Shown here: piece by piece, positions 1 through 10,536 of the stretch
How the letters are laid out: the number at the start of each line of letters is the position of its first letter
Numbering within the stretch: the first letter of the stretch is position 1
Source of the DNA: Acinetobacter piscicola
GTDB lineage: Bacteria; Pseudomonadota; Gammaproteobacteria; Pseudomonadales; Moraxellaceae
Direction: 5' to 3'
NCBI RefSeq assembly: GCF_002233755.1
Contig: NZ_NIFO01000001.1
Location: 62,001 to 126,000 of the forward strand
Length of the DNA: 64,000 bases
Program-made: the position numbers and the translations under genes
The notes under the pieces: model-generated
Databases searched by the model: none
Told to the model about the DNA's origin: nothing
The model's input: only the letters and a program-made list of their open reading frames with translations

Positions 1-1
1 T

Positions 2-1051
2 ACGATTTCTGCAATCATCAAAAATGAAGGAGATACGGTTCTTTCTTCTGAAGTGATTGCAACTTTTGAGGAAGGTGCTGTTTCTGGCGCGGCTCAAACT
101 CAATCTGTTCAAAGCGAACAAAAAGTTGAACAAGCTGCTGCTCAAACTGAAGCGGGTGCTGCACCTGTTGTAGAACGTGCTCAAGTACAAGATCAAGCGC
201 CTGCAGTACGTAAAGCTTTAACTGAAACCGGTATTGCTGCATCTGATGTAGATGGTACTGGTCGTGGTGGTCGCATTACGAAAGAAGATGTTGCAAATCA
301 TCAAGCTAAACCAGCTGCAAATGTAACGCCATTAAGCGTAGCTGTTGGTGAACGTATTGAAAAACGCGTTCCAATGACACGTTTACGTAAGCGTGTTGCT
401 GAGCGTCTGCTTGCTGCAACTCAGCAAACTGCAATGTTGACTACGTTTAACGAAGTGAACATGAAGCCAGTAATGGAAATGCGTAAGCAATATAAAGATG
501 CTTTCGAAAAACGTCATGGTGCTCGTTTAGGCTTCATGTCATTCTTTGTTAAAGCAGTAACTGAAGCGCTTAAACGTTATCCAGCTGTAAATGCTTCAAT
601 TGATGGTGATGATATTGTTTATCACGGTTATTATGACATCGGTGTTGCAGTTTCTTCTGAGCGTGGTTTAGTGGTTCCTGTATTACGTGATACAGACCGT
701 ATGAACTATGCTGAAGTTGAGTCTGGTATTGCTGCTTATGCAGGTAAAGCACGTGAAGGTAAATTGTCTATCGAAGATATGACAGGTGGTACATTCACGA
801 TTACCAATGGTGGTACTTTCGGTTCATTGCTTTCGACTCCAATTTTGAACCAACCACAAACTGCAATTTTAGGTATGCACAAAATCCAAGAGCGTCCTAT
901 GGCTGTAAATGGTCAAGTTGAAATTCTTCCAATGATGTATTTAGCGCTTTCTTATGACCATCGTATGATTGATGGTAAAGAAGCTGTAGGTTTCTTGGTA
1001 ACAGTTAAAGAGTTACTTGAAGAGCCAGCTAAACTTATCCTTGACCTATAA
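2..1051 (+). CDS. sucB: 2-oxoglutarate dehydrogenase E2, dihydrolipoamide succinyltransferase (5' partial)
   Basis: Transfers the succinyl group from the lipoyl arm to CoA in the 2-oxoglutarate dehydrogenase complex of the TCA cycle. The reading frame is already open at the window edge, so the N-terminus, including most of the lipoyl domain and its lysine, lies upstream. What is visible is the end of the lipoyl domain, an Ala/Gln/Val-rich linker, the E3-binding domain (motif [13 protein letters not shown]) and the catalytic acyltransferase domain ending with the active-site motif [13 protein letters not shown], which contains the His and Asp. The first in-frame GTG in the window (position 53) is not a start. 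lpdA follows after a spacer that holds a repeat element; sucA would be expected just upstream. Confidence 0.96.
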   Translation, partial: TISAIIKNEGDTVLSSEVIATFEEGAVSGAAQTQSVQSEQKVEQAAAQTEAGAAPVVERAQVQDQAPAVRKALTETGIAASDVDGTGRGGRITKEDVANHQAKPAANVTPLSVAVGERIEKRVPMTRLRKRVAERLLAATQQTAMLTTFNEVNMKPVMEMRKQYKDAFEKRHGARLGFMSFFVKAVTEALKRYPAVNASIDGDDIVYHGYYDIGVAVSSERGLVVPVLRDTDRMNYAEVESGIAAYAGKAREGKLSIEDMTGGTFTITNGGTFGSLLSTPILNQPQTAILGMHKIQERPMAVNGQVEILPMMYLALSYDHRMIDGKEAVGFLVTVKELLEEPAKLILDL

Positions 1052-1065
1052 TTTAATACTTAAGA

Positions 1066-2617
<1,552 letters not shown>

Positions 2618-2627
2618 AATATAAATT

Positions 2628-2651
2628 GAGCGGTTTCGACCGCTCTTTTTT
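2628..2651 (+). terminator. Rho-independent terminator after lpdA
   Basis: A seven-base-pair GC-rich stem (GAGCGGT and ACCGCTC) with a TTCG tetraloop is followed by six T residues. It separates sucB-lpdA from sucCD, so sucCD probably has its own promoter in 2652-2781 or depends on read-through. Confidence 0.85.
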
Positions 2652-2781
2652 GAATGATTATTCAAGTTGAATAGTCATCTGCTGGTAAAAGAACAAATTT
2701 TAATAAATGCCAAGAATTAGAGAGATGGATGTCTAATTGTTGGTGTGTCATAACAATGTGAAAAGTAGTAAAAGGTAAAAA

Positions 2782-3948
2782 ATGAATTTACATGAGTATC
2801 AAGCGAAAGCGCTGTTAAAAAAATATGGTATGCCAGTTCAAGAAGGCATTTTGATTACAACACCAGAAGAAGCAGCAGCTGCCTTTGATCAAATTGAAGG
2901 TAAATTCGCTGTCATGAAGGCACAAGTCCATGCTGGTGGACGTGGTAAAGCTGGCGGTGTAAAAGTTGTTAAATCGAAAGAAGAAGCAGCTGAATATGCA
3001 AAAAATCTCTTAGGTACTCGTTTAGTTACTTATCAAACAGATGCAAATGGTCAACCTGTAAATAGCATTCTTGTTTGTGAAGACGTTTATCCTGTAGAAC
3101 GTGAATTATATCTTGGCGCGGTTGTAGACCGTTCTAGCCGTCGTGTAACTTTTATGGCATCGACTGAAGGCGGTGTTGAAATTGAAAAAGTTGCAGAAGA
3201 AACTCCTGAAAAAATTATCAAAGTAGAAGTAGATCCATTGGTTGGATTGCTTCCATTCCAAGCACGTGATGTTGCATTCCAATTGGGCTTAAAAGATAAA
3301 CAAATCAGCCAATTTGTAACTATTATGGCTGCTGCATATAAAGCATTTGTAGACAATGATTTTGCTCTGTTTGAAATCAACCCACTTTCAGTTCGTGAAA
3401 ATGGCGACATTTTGTGTGTAGATGCCAAAGTAGGTATCGACTCAAATGCGTTGTATCGTTTACCTGAGATCGCAGCAATGCGTGATAAATCTCAAGAAAA
3501 TGAGCGTGAATTAAAAGCATCTGAATTTGACCTGAACTATGTTGCACTAGAAGGTAACATTGGTTGTATGGTAAATGGTGCTGGTCTTGCAATGGCGACG
3601 ATGGACATCATCAAATTGTATGGTGGTCAGCCTGCAAACTTCCTTGACGTTGGTGGTGGTGCAACCAAAGACCGCGTAATTGAAGCGTTCAAAATTATTC
3701 TTTCTGATACTTCTGTACAAGGCGTTCTGATCAATATCTTTGGTGGTATTGTACGTTGTGACATGATTGCAGAAGCAATTATTGCAGCGGTTCAAGAAGT
3801 AAATGTGACTGTACCTGTGGTTGTTCGTTTAGAAGGGAACAATGCTGAGTTAGGTGCAAAATTACTTGATGAATCAGGTTTAAAATTAATTTCTGCGAAC
3901 GGTTTAGCTGATGCCGCAGAAAAAATTGTTGCTGCAGTGAAAGCGTAA
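2782..3948 (+). CDS. sucC: Succinyl-CoA synthetase beta subunit (ADP-forming)
   Basis: Beta subunit of succinyl-CoA synthetase, which makes ATP or GTP from succinyl-CoA in the TCA cycle. The N-terminus [19 protein letters not shown] is the family signature of the ATP-grasp domain, followed by the nucleotide-binding loop around [13 protein letters not shown]. The C-terminal CoA-ligase domain contains the [18 protein letters not shown] and [15 protein letters not shown] motifs. Length (388) is that of the E. coli protein. The ATG has an AAAGG sequence six bases upstream. sucD starts 12 bases downstream, so the two are co-transcribed. Confidence 0.97.
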   Translation: MNLHEYQAKALLKKYGMPVQEGILITTPEEAAAAFDQIEGKFAVMKAQVHAGGRGKAGGVKVVKSKEEAAEYAKNLLGTRLVTYQTDANGQPVNSILVCEDVYPVERELYLGAVVDRSSRRVTFMASTEGGVEIEKVAEETPEKIIKVEVDPLVGLLPFQARDVAFQLGLKDKQISQFVTIMAAAYKAFVDNDFALFEINPLSVRENGDILCVDAKVGIDSNALYRLPEIAAMRDKSQENERELKASEFDLNYVALEGNIGCMVNGAGLAMATMDIIKLYGGQPANFLDVGGGATKDRVIEAFKIILSDTSVQGVLINIFGGIVRCDMIAEAIIAAVQEVNVTVPVVVRLEGNNAELGAKLLDESGLKLISANGLADAAEKIVAAVKA

Positions 3949-3960
3949 GGAGTATCAATC

Positions 3961-4851
3961 ATGAGCGTATTAGTAAATAAAGACACAAAAGTATTGGTAC
4001 AAGGTTTCACGGGTAAGAATGGTACTTTCCATTCTGAGCAAGCAATTGCATACGGTACAAAAGTTGTGGGTGGTGTAACACCGGGTAAAGGTGGTCAAAC
4101 ACATATCGGTTTACCCGTTTTCAATACCATGCGTGAAGCTGTAAAAGAAACAGGTGCGAATGCAACGTCAATTTACGTACCTGCACCGTTTGTATTAGAT
4201 TCTGTAATTGAAGCAATTGACGCAGGCGTTGAGCTGATTGTAGTGATCACAGAAGGCGTACCTACTTTAGACATGCTGAAAGCTAAACGTTACCTTGAAA
4301 CGTATGGTAATAATGCACGTTTAATCGGCCCTAACTGCCCAGGAATTATCACACCGGGTGAATGTAAGATCGGCATTATGCCAGGTCATATTCATCAACC
4401 GGGTAAAATCGGGATTATCTCTCGTTCTGGTACGTTGACGTATGAAGCTGTTGCTCAAACGACTAAGCTTGGTTTAGGTCAGTCTACGTGTATCGGTATT
4501 GGTGGTGATCCAATTCCGGGTATGAACCAAATTGATTGCTTAAAACTATTCCAAGAAGATCCACAAACTGAAGCGATCATCATGATCGGTGAGATTGGTG
4601 GTACAGCAGAAGAAGAAGCTGCTGAATTTATCAAATCTAACGTGACTAAGCCTGTAGTGGGTTACATCGCGGGTGTAACTGCGCCTAAAGGTAAACGTAT
4701 GGGTCACGCTGGTGCGATCATTTCTGGCGGTCAAGGTACTGCTGAAGAGAAATTCGCTGCATTTGAAAGAGCAGGAATGGCTTACACGCGTAGCCCAGCT
4801 GAGCTTGGTTCAACTATGCATGAATTGTTGAAAAGTAAAGGTTTAGTTTAA
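3961..4851 (+). CDS. sucD: Succinyl-CoA synthetase alpha subunit
   Basis: Alpha subunit that binds CoA and carries the phosphohistidine. The N-terminal Rossmann domain has [17 protein letters not shown] and [12 protein letters not shown], and the catalytic region has [13 protein letters not shown] and [17 protein letters not shown], where the His of GHAGAI is the phosphorylated residue in the family. 296 residues is slightly longer than the E. coli protein. The start has a strong AAGGAG seven bases upstream, overlapping the end of sucC. A perfect palindromic terminator follows. Confidence 0.97.
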   Translation: MSVLVNKDTKVLVQGFTGKNGTFHSEQAIAYGTKVVGGVTPGKGGQTHIGLPVFNTMREAVKETGANATSIYVPAPFVLDSVIEAIDAGVELIVVITEGVPTLDMLKAKRYLETYGNNARLIGPNCPGIITPGECKIGIMPGHIHQPGKIGIISRSGTLTYEAVAQTTKLGLGQSTCIGIGGDPIPGMNQIDCLKLFQEDPQTEAIIMIGEIGGTAEEEAAEFIKSNVTKPVVGYIAGVTAPKGKRMGHAGAIISGGQGTAEEKFAAFERAGMAYTRSPAELGSTMHELLKSKGLV

Positions 4852-4877
4852 AGCTTAGCGTTTTAAATTAAATACAG

Positions 4878-4907
4878 AAATGGGAGTCAATTGACTCCCA
4901 TTTTTTT
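4878..4907 (+). terminator. Terminator after sucD (possibly bidirectional)
   Basis: A perfect inverted repeat (AAATGGGAGTCAA and its complement) runs directly into seven T residues. The flanking A and T runs would let it also act on the convergent SDR gene that ends at 4942. Confidence 0.85.
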
Positions 4908-4941
4908 ATTTTGGAATGAGCATTTAAAAGATTTAAGCAAA

Positions 4942-5703
4942 TCAACCTTTCACTAAACCACCATCGACAATTAAGTTTTGACCCGTCACCGCACGTGACC
5001 ATGGGGATAGAAACATTAATACAGCATCAGCAAATTGTTCAGGTGTGGTCACTTGCTGAAGTGGTGTCGATGTTGCAATGAAGTCAAAGACTTGATCTGG
5101 TGTTGCATCACTCGCATCCGTTTTTCGTAACAAACCGCCAGACACCATATTTACATTAATACCGTATTGCCCTAAATCATGCGAAGTTGTACGAGTAAAT
5201 GCCAAAAGCGCAGCTTTAGCAGCAGTGTAGTCATGATAAGGCACTACAGGGTTTTGAACTAAATTCGTTCCAATGTTAATAATTCGCCCAAAGTGATCTT
5301 TTTTCATGTCATCTAAAGCGGCTTGAGTCGTGTTTAATGCAGCTTTAACAGCGCTGTCTAATTGTTGCTGCATGCTAGTCCAGCTTAAAGTTTCAACTTT
5401 TGGACGTTGATCACCGTTAAATTTAAAAGACAGCAAAGCATTGTTGACCACTGAGGTAATGGCGTGTCCATAATGCATTTTTGCTTTTGCAAACATGGTT
5501 TTAATTTGCTCAGCATCAGTAATATCAGCTTTGTAAATAAAAACCTGATCTGGATGATCCTTTGCTAGTTGTTGTGCAGATTCTTCACTATTGAAATAGT
5601 TCACAACAACTCTAGCACCTTCACGAATCAGTGCATGGGTAATGGCCAGTCCTAAGCCACGTGCACCGCCAGTGACAAGAATAATTTGATCACGTATTTC
5701 CAT
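4942..5703 (-). CDS. SDR-family oxidoreductase, 3-oxoacyl-ACP reductase-like
   Basis: Short-chain dehydrogenase/reductase of 253 residues, the usual length for classical SDRs. The NAD(P)-binding motif TGGARGLGLAI is near residue 11, and the catalytic Tyr-Lys pair is in YTAAKAALLAF. Two positions differ from the consensus: the NNAG motif reads NNAL, and the catalytic Ser normally found 13 residues before the Tyr is a Thr (IINIGTN). The protein may reduce a 3-oxoacyl or related keto substrate; the substrate cannot be read from sequence. It converges on sucD and stands alone. Confidence 0.8.
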   Translation of the reverse strand: MEIRDQIILVTGGARGLGLAITHALIREGARVVVNYFNSEESAQQLAKDHPDQVFIYKADITDAEQIKTMFAKAKMHYGHAITSVVNNALLSFKFNGDQRPKVETLSWTSMQQQLDSAVKAALNTTQAALDDMKKDHFGRIINIGTNLVQNPVVPYHDYTAAKAALLAFTRTTSHDLGQYGINVNMVSGGLLRKTDASDATPDQVFDFIATSTPLQQVTTPEQFADAVLMFLSPWSRAVTGQNLIVDGGLVKG

Positions 5704-5977
5704 AATTGAAACTCAATTTTGAAAGGGGAATATTGATCTTAACATTAATTATGAATATATTTTTTCTTGTTTATCTGGTGCTGAAATATTACATAAAATC
5801 AGTATGTTATTTTTTACAAAGCTGCGGATTCTGAGTTTGTACAATCTTTAAAAAAACAATAGTGATGACAATTTAAAGACTGATCACTGAAATTGACTGA
5901 TTTATACGACTCCATCTTATTTAAAATCATAATTGTGCTATATTTTATAAACTTGTCTTTAACAAGATGAAATTGAA

Positions 5978-6538
5978 ATGAAAAGTATCACCTGTAGCTT
6001 AGTCCTGTCTTTTATTCTGATTGGGCATGGTTATGCAGCTGATATGTTATTTGTTGATCGAGAACCTGCTTTAGAACCTAATCAACAATTCATATATAAA
6101 AATAATGACACTGGTGATGCAATCCCAGAATATAAACAAGATCCATTATTTGATATTCAAACTCAAAAAAATAGCCTAAGCAATTTGAATGATCAACAGA
6201 GTAACACTTTTTTTGAACAAGCGACTGAGCAAAAAAAGCTTGCCGAGGAACATGATCAAGAGGTCATGGACTATTCAATTTTAACTAATGGATTTTATGA
6301 AAATGATCGCATACGAATTTATAATTACACGGCTTATAATACTCAGCAGCTCAAAAACACCTTATTAAACCCAACCAATTCAAATACAAGTGGTACTGAA
6401 TTAACCATTTCTTTTGGCTATGGTATGGAGTTTAAAATTAACACTTTAAATAAAATTGGTTATGAGTACATTTCTAGTTTTCCGTATGATCGCGGACAGT
6501 TATTACGACTTTATTGGTTGAGAACTTTGACGTATTGA
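5978..6538 (+). CDS. Hypothetical secreted protein
   Basis: I do not recognise this 186-residue protein. It begins with a clear signal peptide (hydrophobic core LVLSFILIGH, likely cleavage after GYA) and the mature part is rich in Asn, Gln and Asp, with no Cys and no transmembrane segment. The C-terminal third (from about residue 115) alternates hydrophobic and polar residues and could be a small beta domain. A hairpin, CTTGT and ACAAG around five bases, lies in the leader at 5954-5968, just before the start. It stands alone between divergent and co-oriented neighbours. Confidence 0.6.
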   Translation: MKSITCSLVLSFILIGHGYAADMLFVDREPALEPNQQFIYKNNDTGDAIPEYKQDPLFDIQTQKNSLSNLNDQQSNTFFEQATEQKKLAEEHDQEVMDYSILTNGFYENDRIRIYNYTAYNTQQLKNTLLNPTNSNTSGTELTISFGYGMEFKINTLNKIGYEYISSFPYDRGQLLRLYWLRTLTY

Positions 6539-6681
6539 TTGAATATTTTCCAATTTGAAGTTTATTACCCAAATCATGAATAAAAAATGATGAAAGCTCT
6601 ACAACTTAAAACAGAAGCTTGCATCCATCTTCATCCTATGTCGTTAGATTAATATTTATTAGTCGAATAGGATGTTCAGCC

Positions 6682-6924
6682 ATGATCAATAAAATAGCTT
6701 TACTGAGTTGTATTGGTTTAATTGGAATTTCACTTACAGGATGTATTGTTGCACCTTATGATGATTATCCAGATCGTTATGATCAACGCCATGAGCATAG
6801 ACATGATTTTGATGGTCGTTGGGATCGTAATGATCGGCGCCGCTGGGAGCATAAGCGAGATGATGATCGACATGATCATGACCGTCGTGATTGGGACAAA
6901 GAGCATCGAGATCGAAGAGATTAA
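6682..6924 (+). CDS. Small Asp/His/Arg-rich lipoprotein
   Basis: A predicted lipoprotein of 80 residues. The signal peptide ends in the lipobox LTGC at residues 18-21, and the mature part is almost entirely Asp, His, Arg, Trp and Glu, for example RHDHDRRDWDKEHRDRRD. I chose the ATG at 6682 because it begins a normal signal peptide and has AGGA upstream; the frame is open from 6619, but that extension adds an unrelated leader. The function is unknown. The charged, His-rich tail could bind metal ions or simply be disordered. A second frame is also open through the repeats but is a by-product of the codon pattern. Confidence 0.65.
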   Translation: MINKIALLSCIGLIGISLTGCIVAPYDDYPDRYDQRHEHRHDFDGRWDRNDRRRWEHKRDDDRHDHDRRDWDKEHRDRRD

Positions 6925-6980
6925 AAAGATTTAATTATCCAAGAAGATGATCATTAAAAGCATGATTCATCAATTTTCAT

Positions 6981-7013
6981 AAACAAGGGCTAATTTTTAT
7001 TTAGCCCTTGTTT
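6981..7013. terminator. Bidirectional terminator between the small lipoprotein and rsmD
   Basis: A 13-base-pair inverted repeat (AAACAAGGGCTAA and its complement around seven bases) lies between two convergent genes, with A residues on one flank and T residues on the other. Confidence 0.8.
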
Positions 7014-7045
7014 ATTGTGTATAGTCTTATTTTCAAATAACTTTT

Positions 7046-7606
7046 TTAAATTATTTTTTTAAACAGTCCAGCATGTACAACACCAGCTCTAGTCTGTTTT
7101 TGTAATTGCCATGATTCAGGTAGTGTTAATTGGTGTAATGCACGATCTGCTTCTACATAAATCAATGCATCATTTTTAAGATATTGATCAACTTTTTCAG
7201 CCAATTCTGCCCATAAATTTAAGCTATAAGGCGGGTCTAGAAATACTACGTCAAATTGTTCATTAATGCTGAGCAAAGTTTGTTGAGCAGTTTGCTGTTT
7301 TAATTGGCAATTCTCAGCTTTAAGCAGTTGAATATTATCTTTTAATATTTTGGCTTGTTTAGGATTTGGTTCTACCATAACCACCTGATGAGCGCCACGT
7401 GACAATGCTTCAAAACCTAATGCACCTGAACCTGCGCAAAGGTCTAGTACGTTGGCATTTTGAATATCCCACATTAACCAATTAAATAATGTCTCACGAA
7501 CGCGGTCAGGCGTTGGACGTAATCCATCAACATCGGCGAAGGGGAGAACACGACGTTTCCATTCTCCACCAATAATACGTAATTGATTTTTTATTCTATT
7601 ATTCAC
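7046..7606 (-). CDS. rsmD: 16S rRNA (guanine966-N2)-methyltransferase
   Basis: SAM-dependent methyltransferase that modifies G966 of 16S rRNA. The start RIIGGEWKRRVLPF, the SAM-binding motif VLDLCAGSGALGFEALSRGA and the catalytic motif FLDPPY (residues about 121-126) define the RsmD family. Length (186) is typical. Its start overlaps the last eight bases of mrdA, so it is probably translated from the same transcript. Confidence 0.93.
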   Translation of the reverse strand: MNNRIKNQLRIIGGEWKRRVLPFADVDGLRPTPDRVRETLFNWLMWDIQNANVLDLCAGSGALGFEALSRGAHQVVMVEPNPKQAKILKDNIQLLKAENCQLKQQTAQQTLLSINEQFDVVFLDPPYSLNLWAELAEKVDQYLKNDALIYVEADRALHQLTLPESWQLQKQTRAGVVHAGLFKKII

Positions 7607-9740
7607 TAATATCTGCCTGTGTTGCGGCTGGAGTTGATTGCTGTGCTGGCGTCGAACTCGCAGGATTGTTTACATTACTACGATTAGTCTGAGTTGTATT
7701 TGGTGTTGCTGCTGGCTGAGTTGATGTATTGGGTTTCGGCTTCGGTACAGCATTTGGATTGGCAGAAAGGGTTACATCGCCGCTTGGTAGCTCACCTGGT
7801 TTAATCCCAGCCGTCATCAAACCACCACTCACTTGATGACTTAAAGGTATAATTGGCTTTTTGTTACGTGTTAATAACCAGTAATCAAATATTGGACGTG
7901 CAAGTTGTGCCGCTGAACCACCATGTTTACCATTTTCCCAAACCACAGCAATCGCAATTTCAGGATTTTCAGCAGGCGCAAAACCGACAAATAAACCATG
8001 ATCGAGTTGGCGTTCAGTTAATAGTGCTTCGTTATAGCGTTTACCTTGCGCAATACTTTTAACTTGTGCTGTTCCAGTTTTACCTGCAATTTGATACATC
8101 GGTGTGCGAATACCACGTCCTGTGCCTGTTTGGATCACATCGACCATTGCATCACGCATTTTGACCCAGTCGGCATCTGTCCCGCTGAAATTAATTTTAC
8201 CTGTCGGTGCATTGAGTACTGGATGCTTTTTAGCACCTTTAGATTCACGTAATACATGCGGAATCACATGCGCGCCGTGGTTGGCTGTAATTGCAGTTGC
8301 CATTGCCAATTGTAATGGTGTTGCTGTAAATGCGCCCTGACCAATACTCACAGAAATGGTTTCACCTTTTAACCATTTGCTTTTTCGAGTGCGCATTTTC
8401 CATTCTGGACTTGGATATAAACCTGTACTTTCACTCGGTAAATCTACCCCAGTTTTTTCACCAAAGCCAAATTGACGCATCCATTCATTCATCTTATCGA
8501 TACCCATTTGATAAGAAAGAATATAAAAATAAGTATCACAAGAAACGACAATGGATTTGTGCATATTGACGCTACCATGACCAGTTTTTTTCCAGTCACG
8601 GAATTTGTGTGAATCACCCGGTAAATGGAAATAACCAGGGTCAGAAATAGCAGTATTCCAGTCTACAGTTTTATAATGAATTCCACCCATCGCTTCCATA
8701 GGCTTAATAGTTGAACCGGGTGGGTAAGAACCTTGAACGGCACGATTGTATAAAGGCTGATCTAGGTTATCACGTAGGGCACTATAATCAGCAGTGCCAA
8801 TTCCTGTAACGAATAAATTGGGGTTAAAACTAGGGCTTGAGACTAAAGCAAGGATTTCCCCAGTCCGTGGATCAATCGCTACAATTGCGCCACGACGATC
8901 TTTAAGTTGTTCTGCGGCAACAGTTTGTAAACCATAATCTAGTGATAGATATAAATCATTACCACGAGTCGATTCTTTACGGCCTAAATGACGGAGTACA
9001 TTTCCATGCGCATCCGCTTCGATCGACTCATAACCCGGTACACCGTGCAATAAATCCTCATAGGATTTTTCGACACCGATTTTCCCAATCAGGTTTGTCC
9101 CTGCATAACTGTCTTTATCAATTGATTTTAATTCTTTATCGTTAATTCGCCCGACATAACCAATCACATGGGCAAATAATTCGCCATGTGGATAATAGCG
9201 TGTCATTTGAGTTTCAATATTGACACCGGGAAACTGAAATTTCACTTCGCTAAATCGAGCGATATCCGTTTCGGTCAAGTTAAGCTTTAAAGTCACCCGT
9301 TCCGTTTTCTTTGAGGTTTTAATTCGGCTATTAAAACGATCAATATCTTCTTGATTGAGATTTAAAATTGGAGTTAGGCGCTGAACTGCTTCATCAATAT
9401 CTTCTACATCCGCACGACTGAGTGTCGCTGTAAAAACAGGGTAATTGTCTGCAAGTAAAATACCATTGCGGTCATAAATATAGCCACGTGCAGGGGCGAT
9501 TGGTTGTAAACGAATACGGTTCTTGTCGGAAGCTTCACTAAATTCTTGATGATGAAAAATTTGTAAATAAGCATAACGTGAAATCAGTAGACACATAAAA
9601 AATGACACGATTCCAATCGCAAAAAACACACGGCTACGAAAAATGCGTTTTTCTTGTTGAACATTTTTGAGAGGAAACTGCTGCTTCATACGTTGTCGGC
9701 TTAAAGTACTCAAAAGAGGGATTGTTTCGGGGCGAAACAT
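7599..9740 (-). CDS. mrdA: Penicillin-binding protein 2 (elongasome transpeptidase)
   Basis: Class B penicillin-binding protein that cross-links peptidoglycan during lateral growth. One N-terminal membrane anchor (VFFAIGIVSFFMCLLISRYAYLQI) is followed by the dimerisation domain and the transpeptidase domain with the active-site Ser in STIK, the SxN-type SCD motif and KTGT. The last 60 residues are a Pro/Thr/Ala/Asn-rich tail. The first ATG is at 9740; the ATG at 9689 gives MKQQFPLKNVQQEKR, which looks like the usual family start, but neither has a strong Shine-Dalgarno. A GTTTCG/CGAAAC inverted repeat overlaps the upstream start. rsmD follows and overlaps it. Confidence 0.95.
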   Translation of the reverse strand: MFRPETIPLLSTLSRQRMKQQFPLKNVQQEKRIFRSRVFFAIGIVSFFMCLLISRYAYLQIFHHQEFSEASDKNRIRLQPIAPARGYIYDRNGILLADNYPVFTATLSRADVEDIDEAVQRLTPILNLNQEDIDRFNSRIKTSKKTERVTLKLNLTETDIARFSEVKFQFPGVNIETQMTRYYPHGELFAHVIGYVGRINDKELKSIDKDSYAGTNLIGKIGVEKSYEDLLHGVPGYESIEADAHGNVLRHLGRKESTRGNDLYLSLDYGLQTVAAEQLKDRRGAIVAIDPRTGEILALVSSPSFNPNLFVTGIGTADYSALRDNLDQPLYNRAVQGSYPPGSTIKPMEAMGGIHYKTVDWNTAISDPGYFHLPGDSHKFRDWKKTGHGSVNMHKSIVVSCDTYFYILSYQMGIDKMNEWMRQFGFGEKTGVDLPSESTGLYPSPEWKMRTRKSKWLKGETISVSIGQGAFTATPLQLAMATAITANHGAHVIPHVLRESKGAKKHPVLNAPTGKINFSGTDADWVKMRDAMVDVIQTGTGRGIRTPMYQIAGKTGTAQVKSIAQGKRYNEALLTERQLDHGLFVGFAPAENPEIAIAVVWENGKHGGSAAQLARPIFDYWLLTRNKKPIIPLSHQVSGGLMTAGIKPGELPSGDVTLSANPNAVPKPKPNTSTQPAATPNTTQTNRSNVNNPASSTPAQQSTPAATQADISE

Positions 9741-9803
9741 TTTACCCCAAAAATGAAGGTAATTATAAAAAACCTAACATTCTTATAAAAAATATATGTG
9801 ACT

Positions 9804-9831
9804 TTGACTTTGCAGACAGTAAATTTATAGT
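9804..9831 (+). promoter_or_regulatory. Candidate sigma-70 promoter for the 9930 gene
   Basis: TTGACT and TATAGT are separated by 16 bases and lie about 100 bases upstream of the start. Both hexamers are close to consensus, but the region is AT-rich, so chance matches are possible. Confidence 0.4.
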
Positions 9832-9929
9832 GATTTGTATATGAGTCGTAAAATAATTCTGTTAAAGTCAAAAAATTACGGATAAATAAATTTGACCTAA
9901 GTAAAAGATTAGGGGTAATGGAGAAAATA

Positions 9930-10472
9930 ATGAAAAAAATATTTCCCTTATTATTGCTCGTAGCAGTAGGGAATTTTGCGCATGCAAATACGAGAGATAG
10001 TTTACCAAGAGATGTAGAAAAATTTTTACCTGAAGCAAAAATTAAACCAGAAGATGCATCTAAATGGAACTTTGGAGCTGGTGTTACGCAAAAATTGATT
10101 CATGTCAATGGTGAATGGGTGAATCCTTATGGTATTGCTTACGCTAAATTAGGTTCATTTTATAACGATGATCATAAATTTGGTGGGCAGATTGGTTTTC
10201 GTATACCTGTAGCTTTAAATGGGACTGATAAAAATGGTTTCTATTTAGGTATTTATGGTGGATCGTTACAAAGTAAACCTGTGGATGGAAAAGATGAAGT
10301 TCAATATGGTGCAGGTGGCGATTTGGCTTATGTTTTGTTAAATAAAGAGCGTATTAGTACGTTCAGTATTGGTATGGGTGCAGGTAGTGAATTGCATGAT
10401 AAAAATGGCAAGATGATTGTGGAAACGAGACCGCAAATACAATTTGCGTACACACTTAGTGTAGGCTTCTAA
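9930..10472 (+). CDS. Predicted small outer-membrane beta-barrel protein
   Basis: I do not recognise a named family. The protein (180 residues) has a signal peptide (MKKIFPLLLLVAVGNFAHA, cleavage before NTRD). The mature region has several amphipathic strands (GIAYAKLGSFY, FGGQIGFRIPVAL, GFYLGIYGGSL, VQYGAGGDLAYVLL, STFSIGMGAGSEL) and ends in Phe, as outer-membrane barrels often do. I chose the ATG at 9930 because GGAG lies six bases upstream; the ATG at 9918 would extend the signal peptide by MEKI. It stands alone between divergent mrdA and the DUF445 gene. Confidence 0.6.
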   Translation: MKKIFPLLLLVAVGNFAHANTRDSLPRDVEKFLPEAKIKPEDASKWNFGAGVTQKLIHVNGEWVNPYGIAYAKLGSFYNDDHKFGGQIGFRIPVALNGTDKNGFYLGIYGGSLQSKPVDGKDEVQYGAGGDLAYVLLNKERISTFSIGMGAGSELHDKNGKMIVETRPQIQFAYTLSVGF

Positions 10473-10536
10473 AATTGTTGATGATGTTATGAATACCTTT
10501 TGCCCGCAAATATAGAAATAAATACGAGAGTCATGC

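Noticed and set aside
6722..6934. Second open frame (Met/Ile-rich) across the small lipoprotein
   Set aside because: It is a frame-shifted reading of the GAT/CAT/CGT repeats of the lipoprotein gene; only the other frame has a signal peptide and lipobox.
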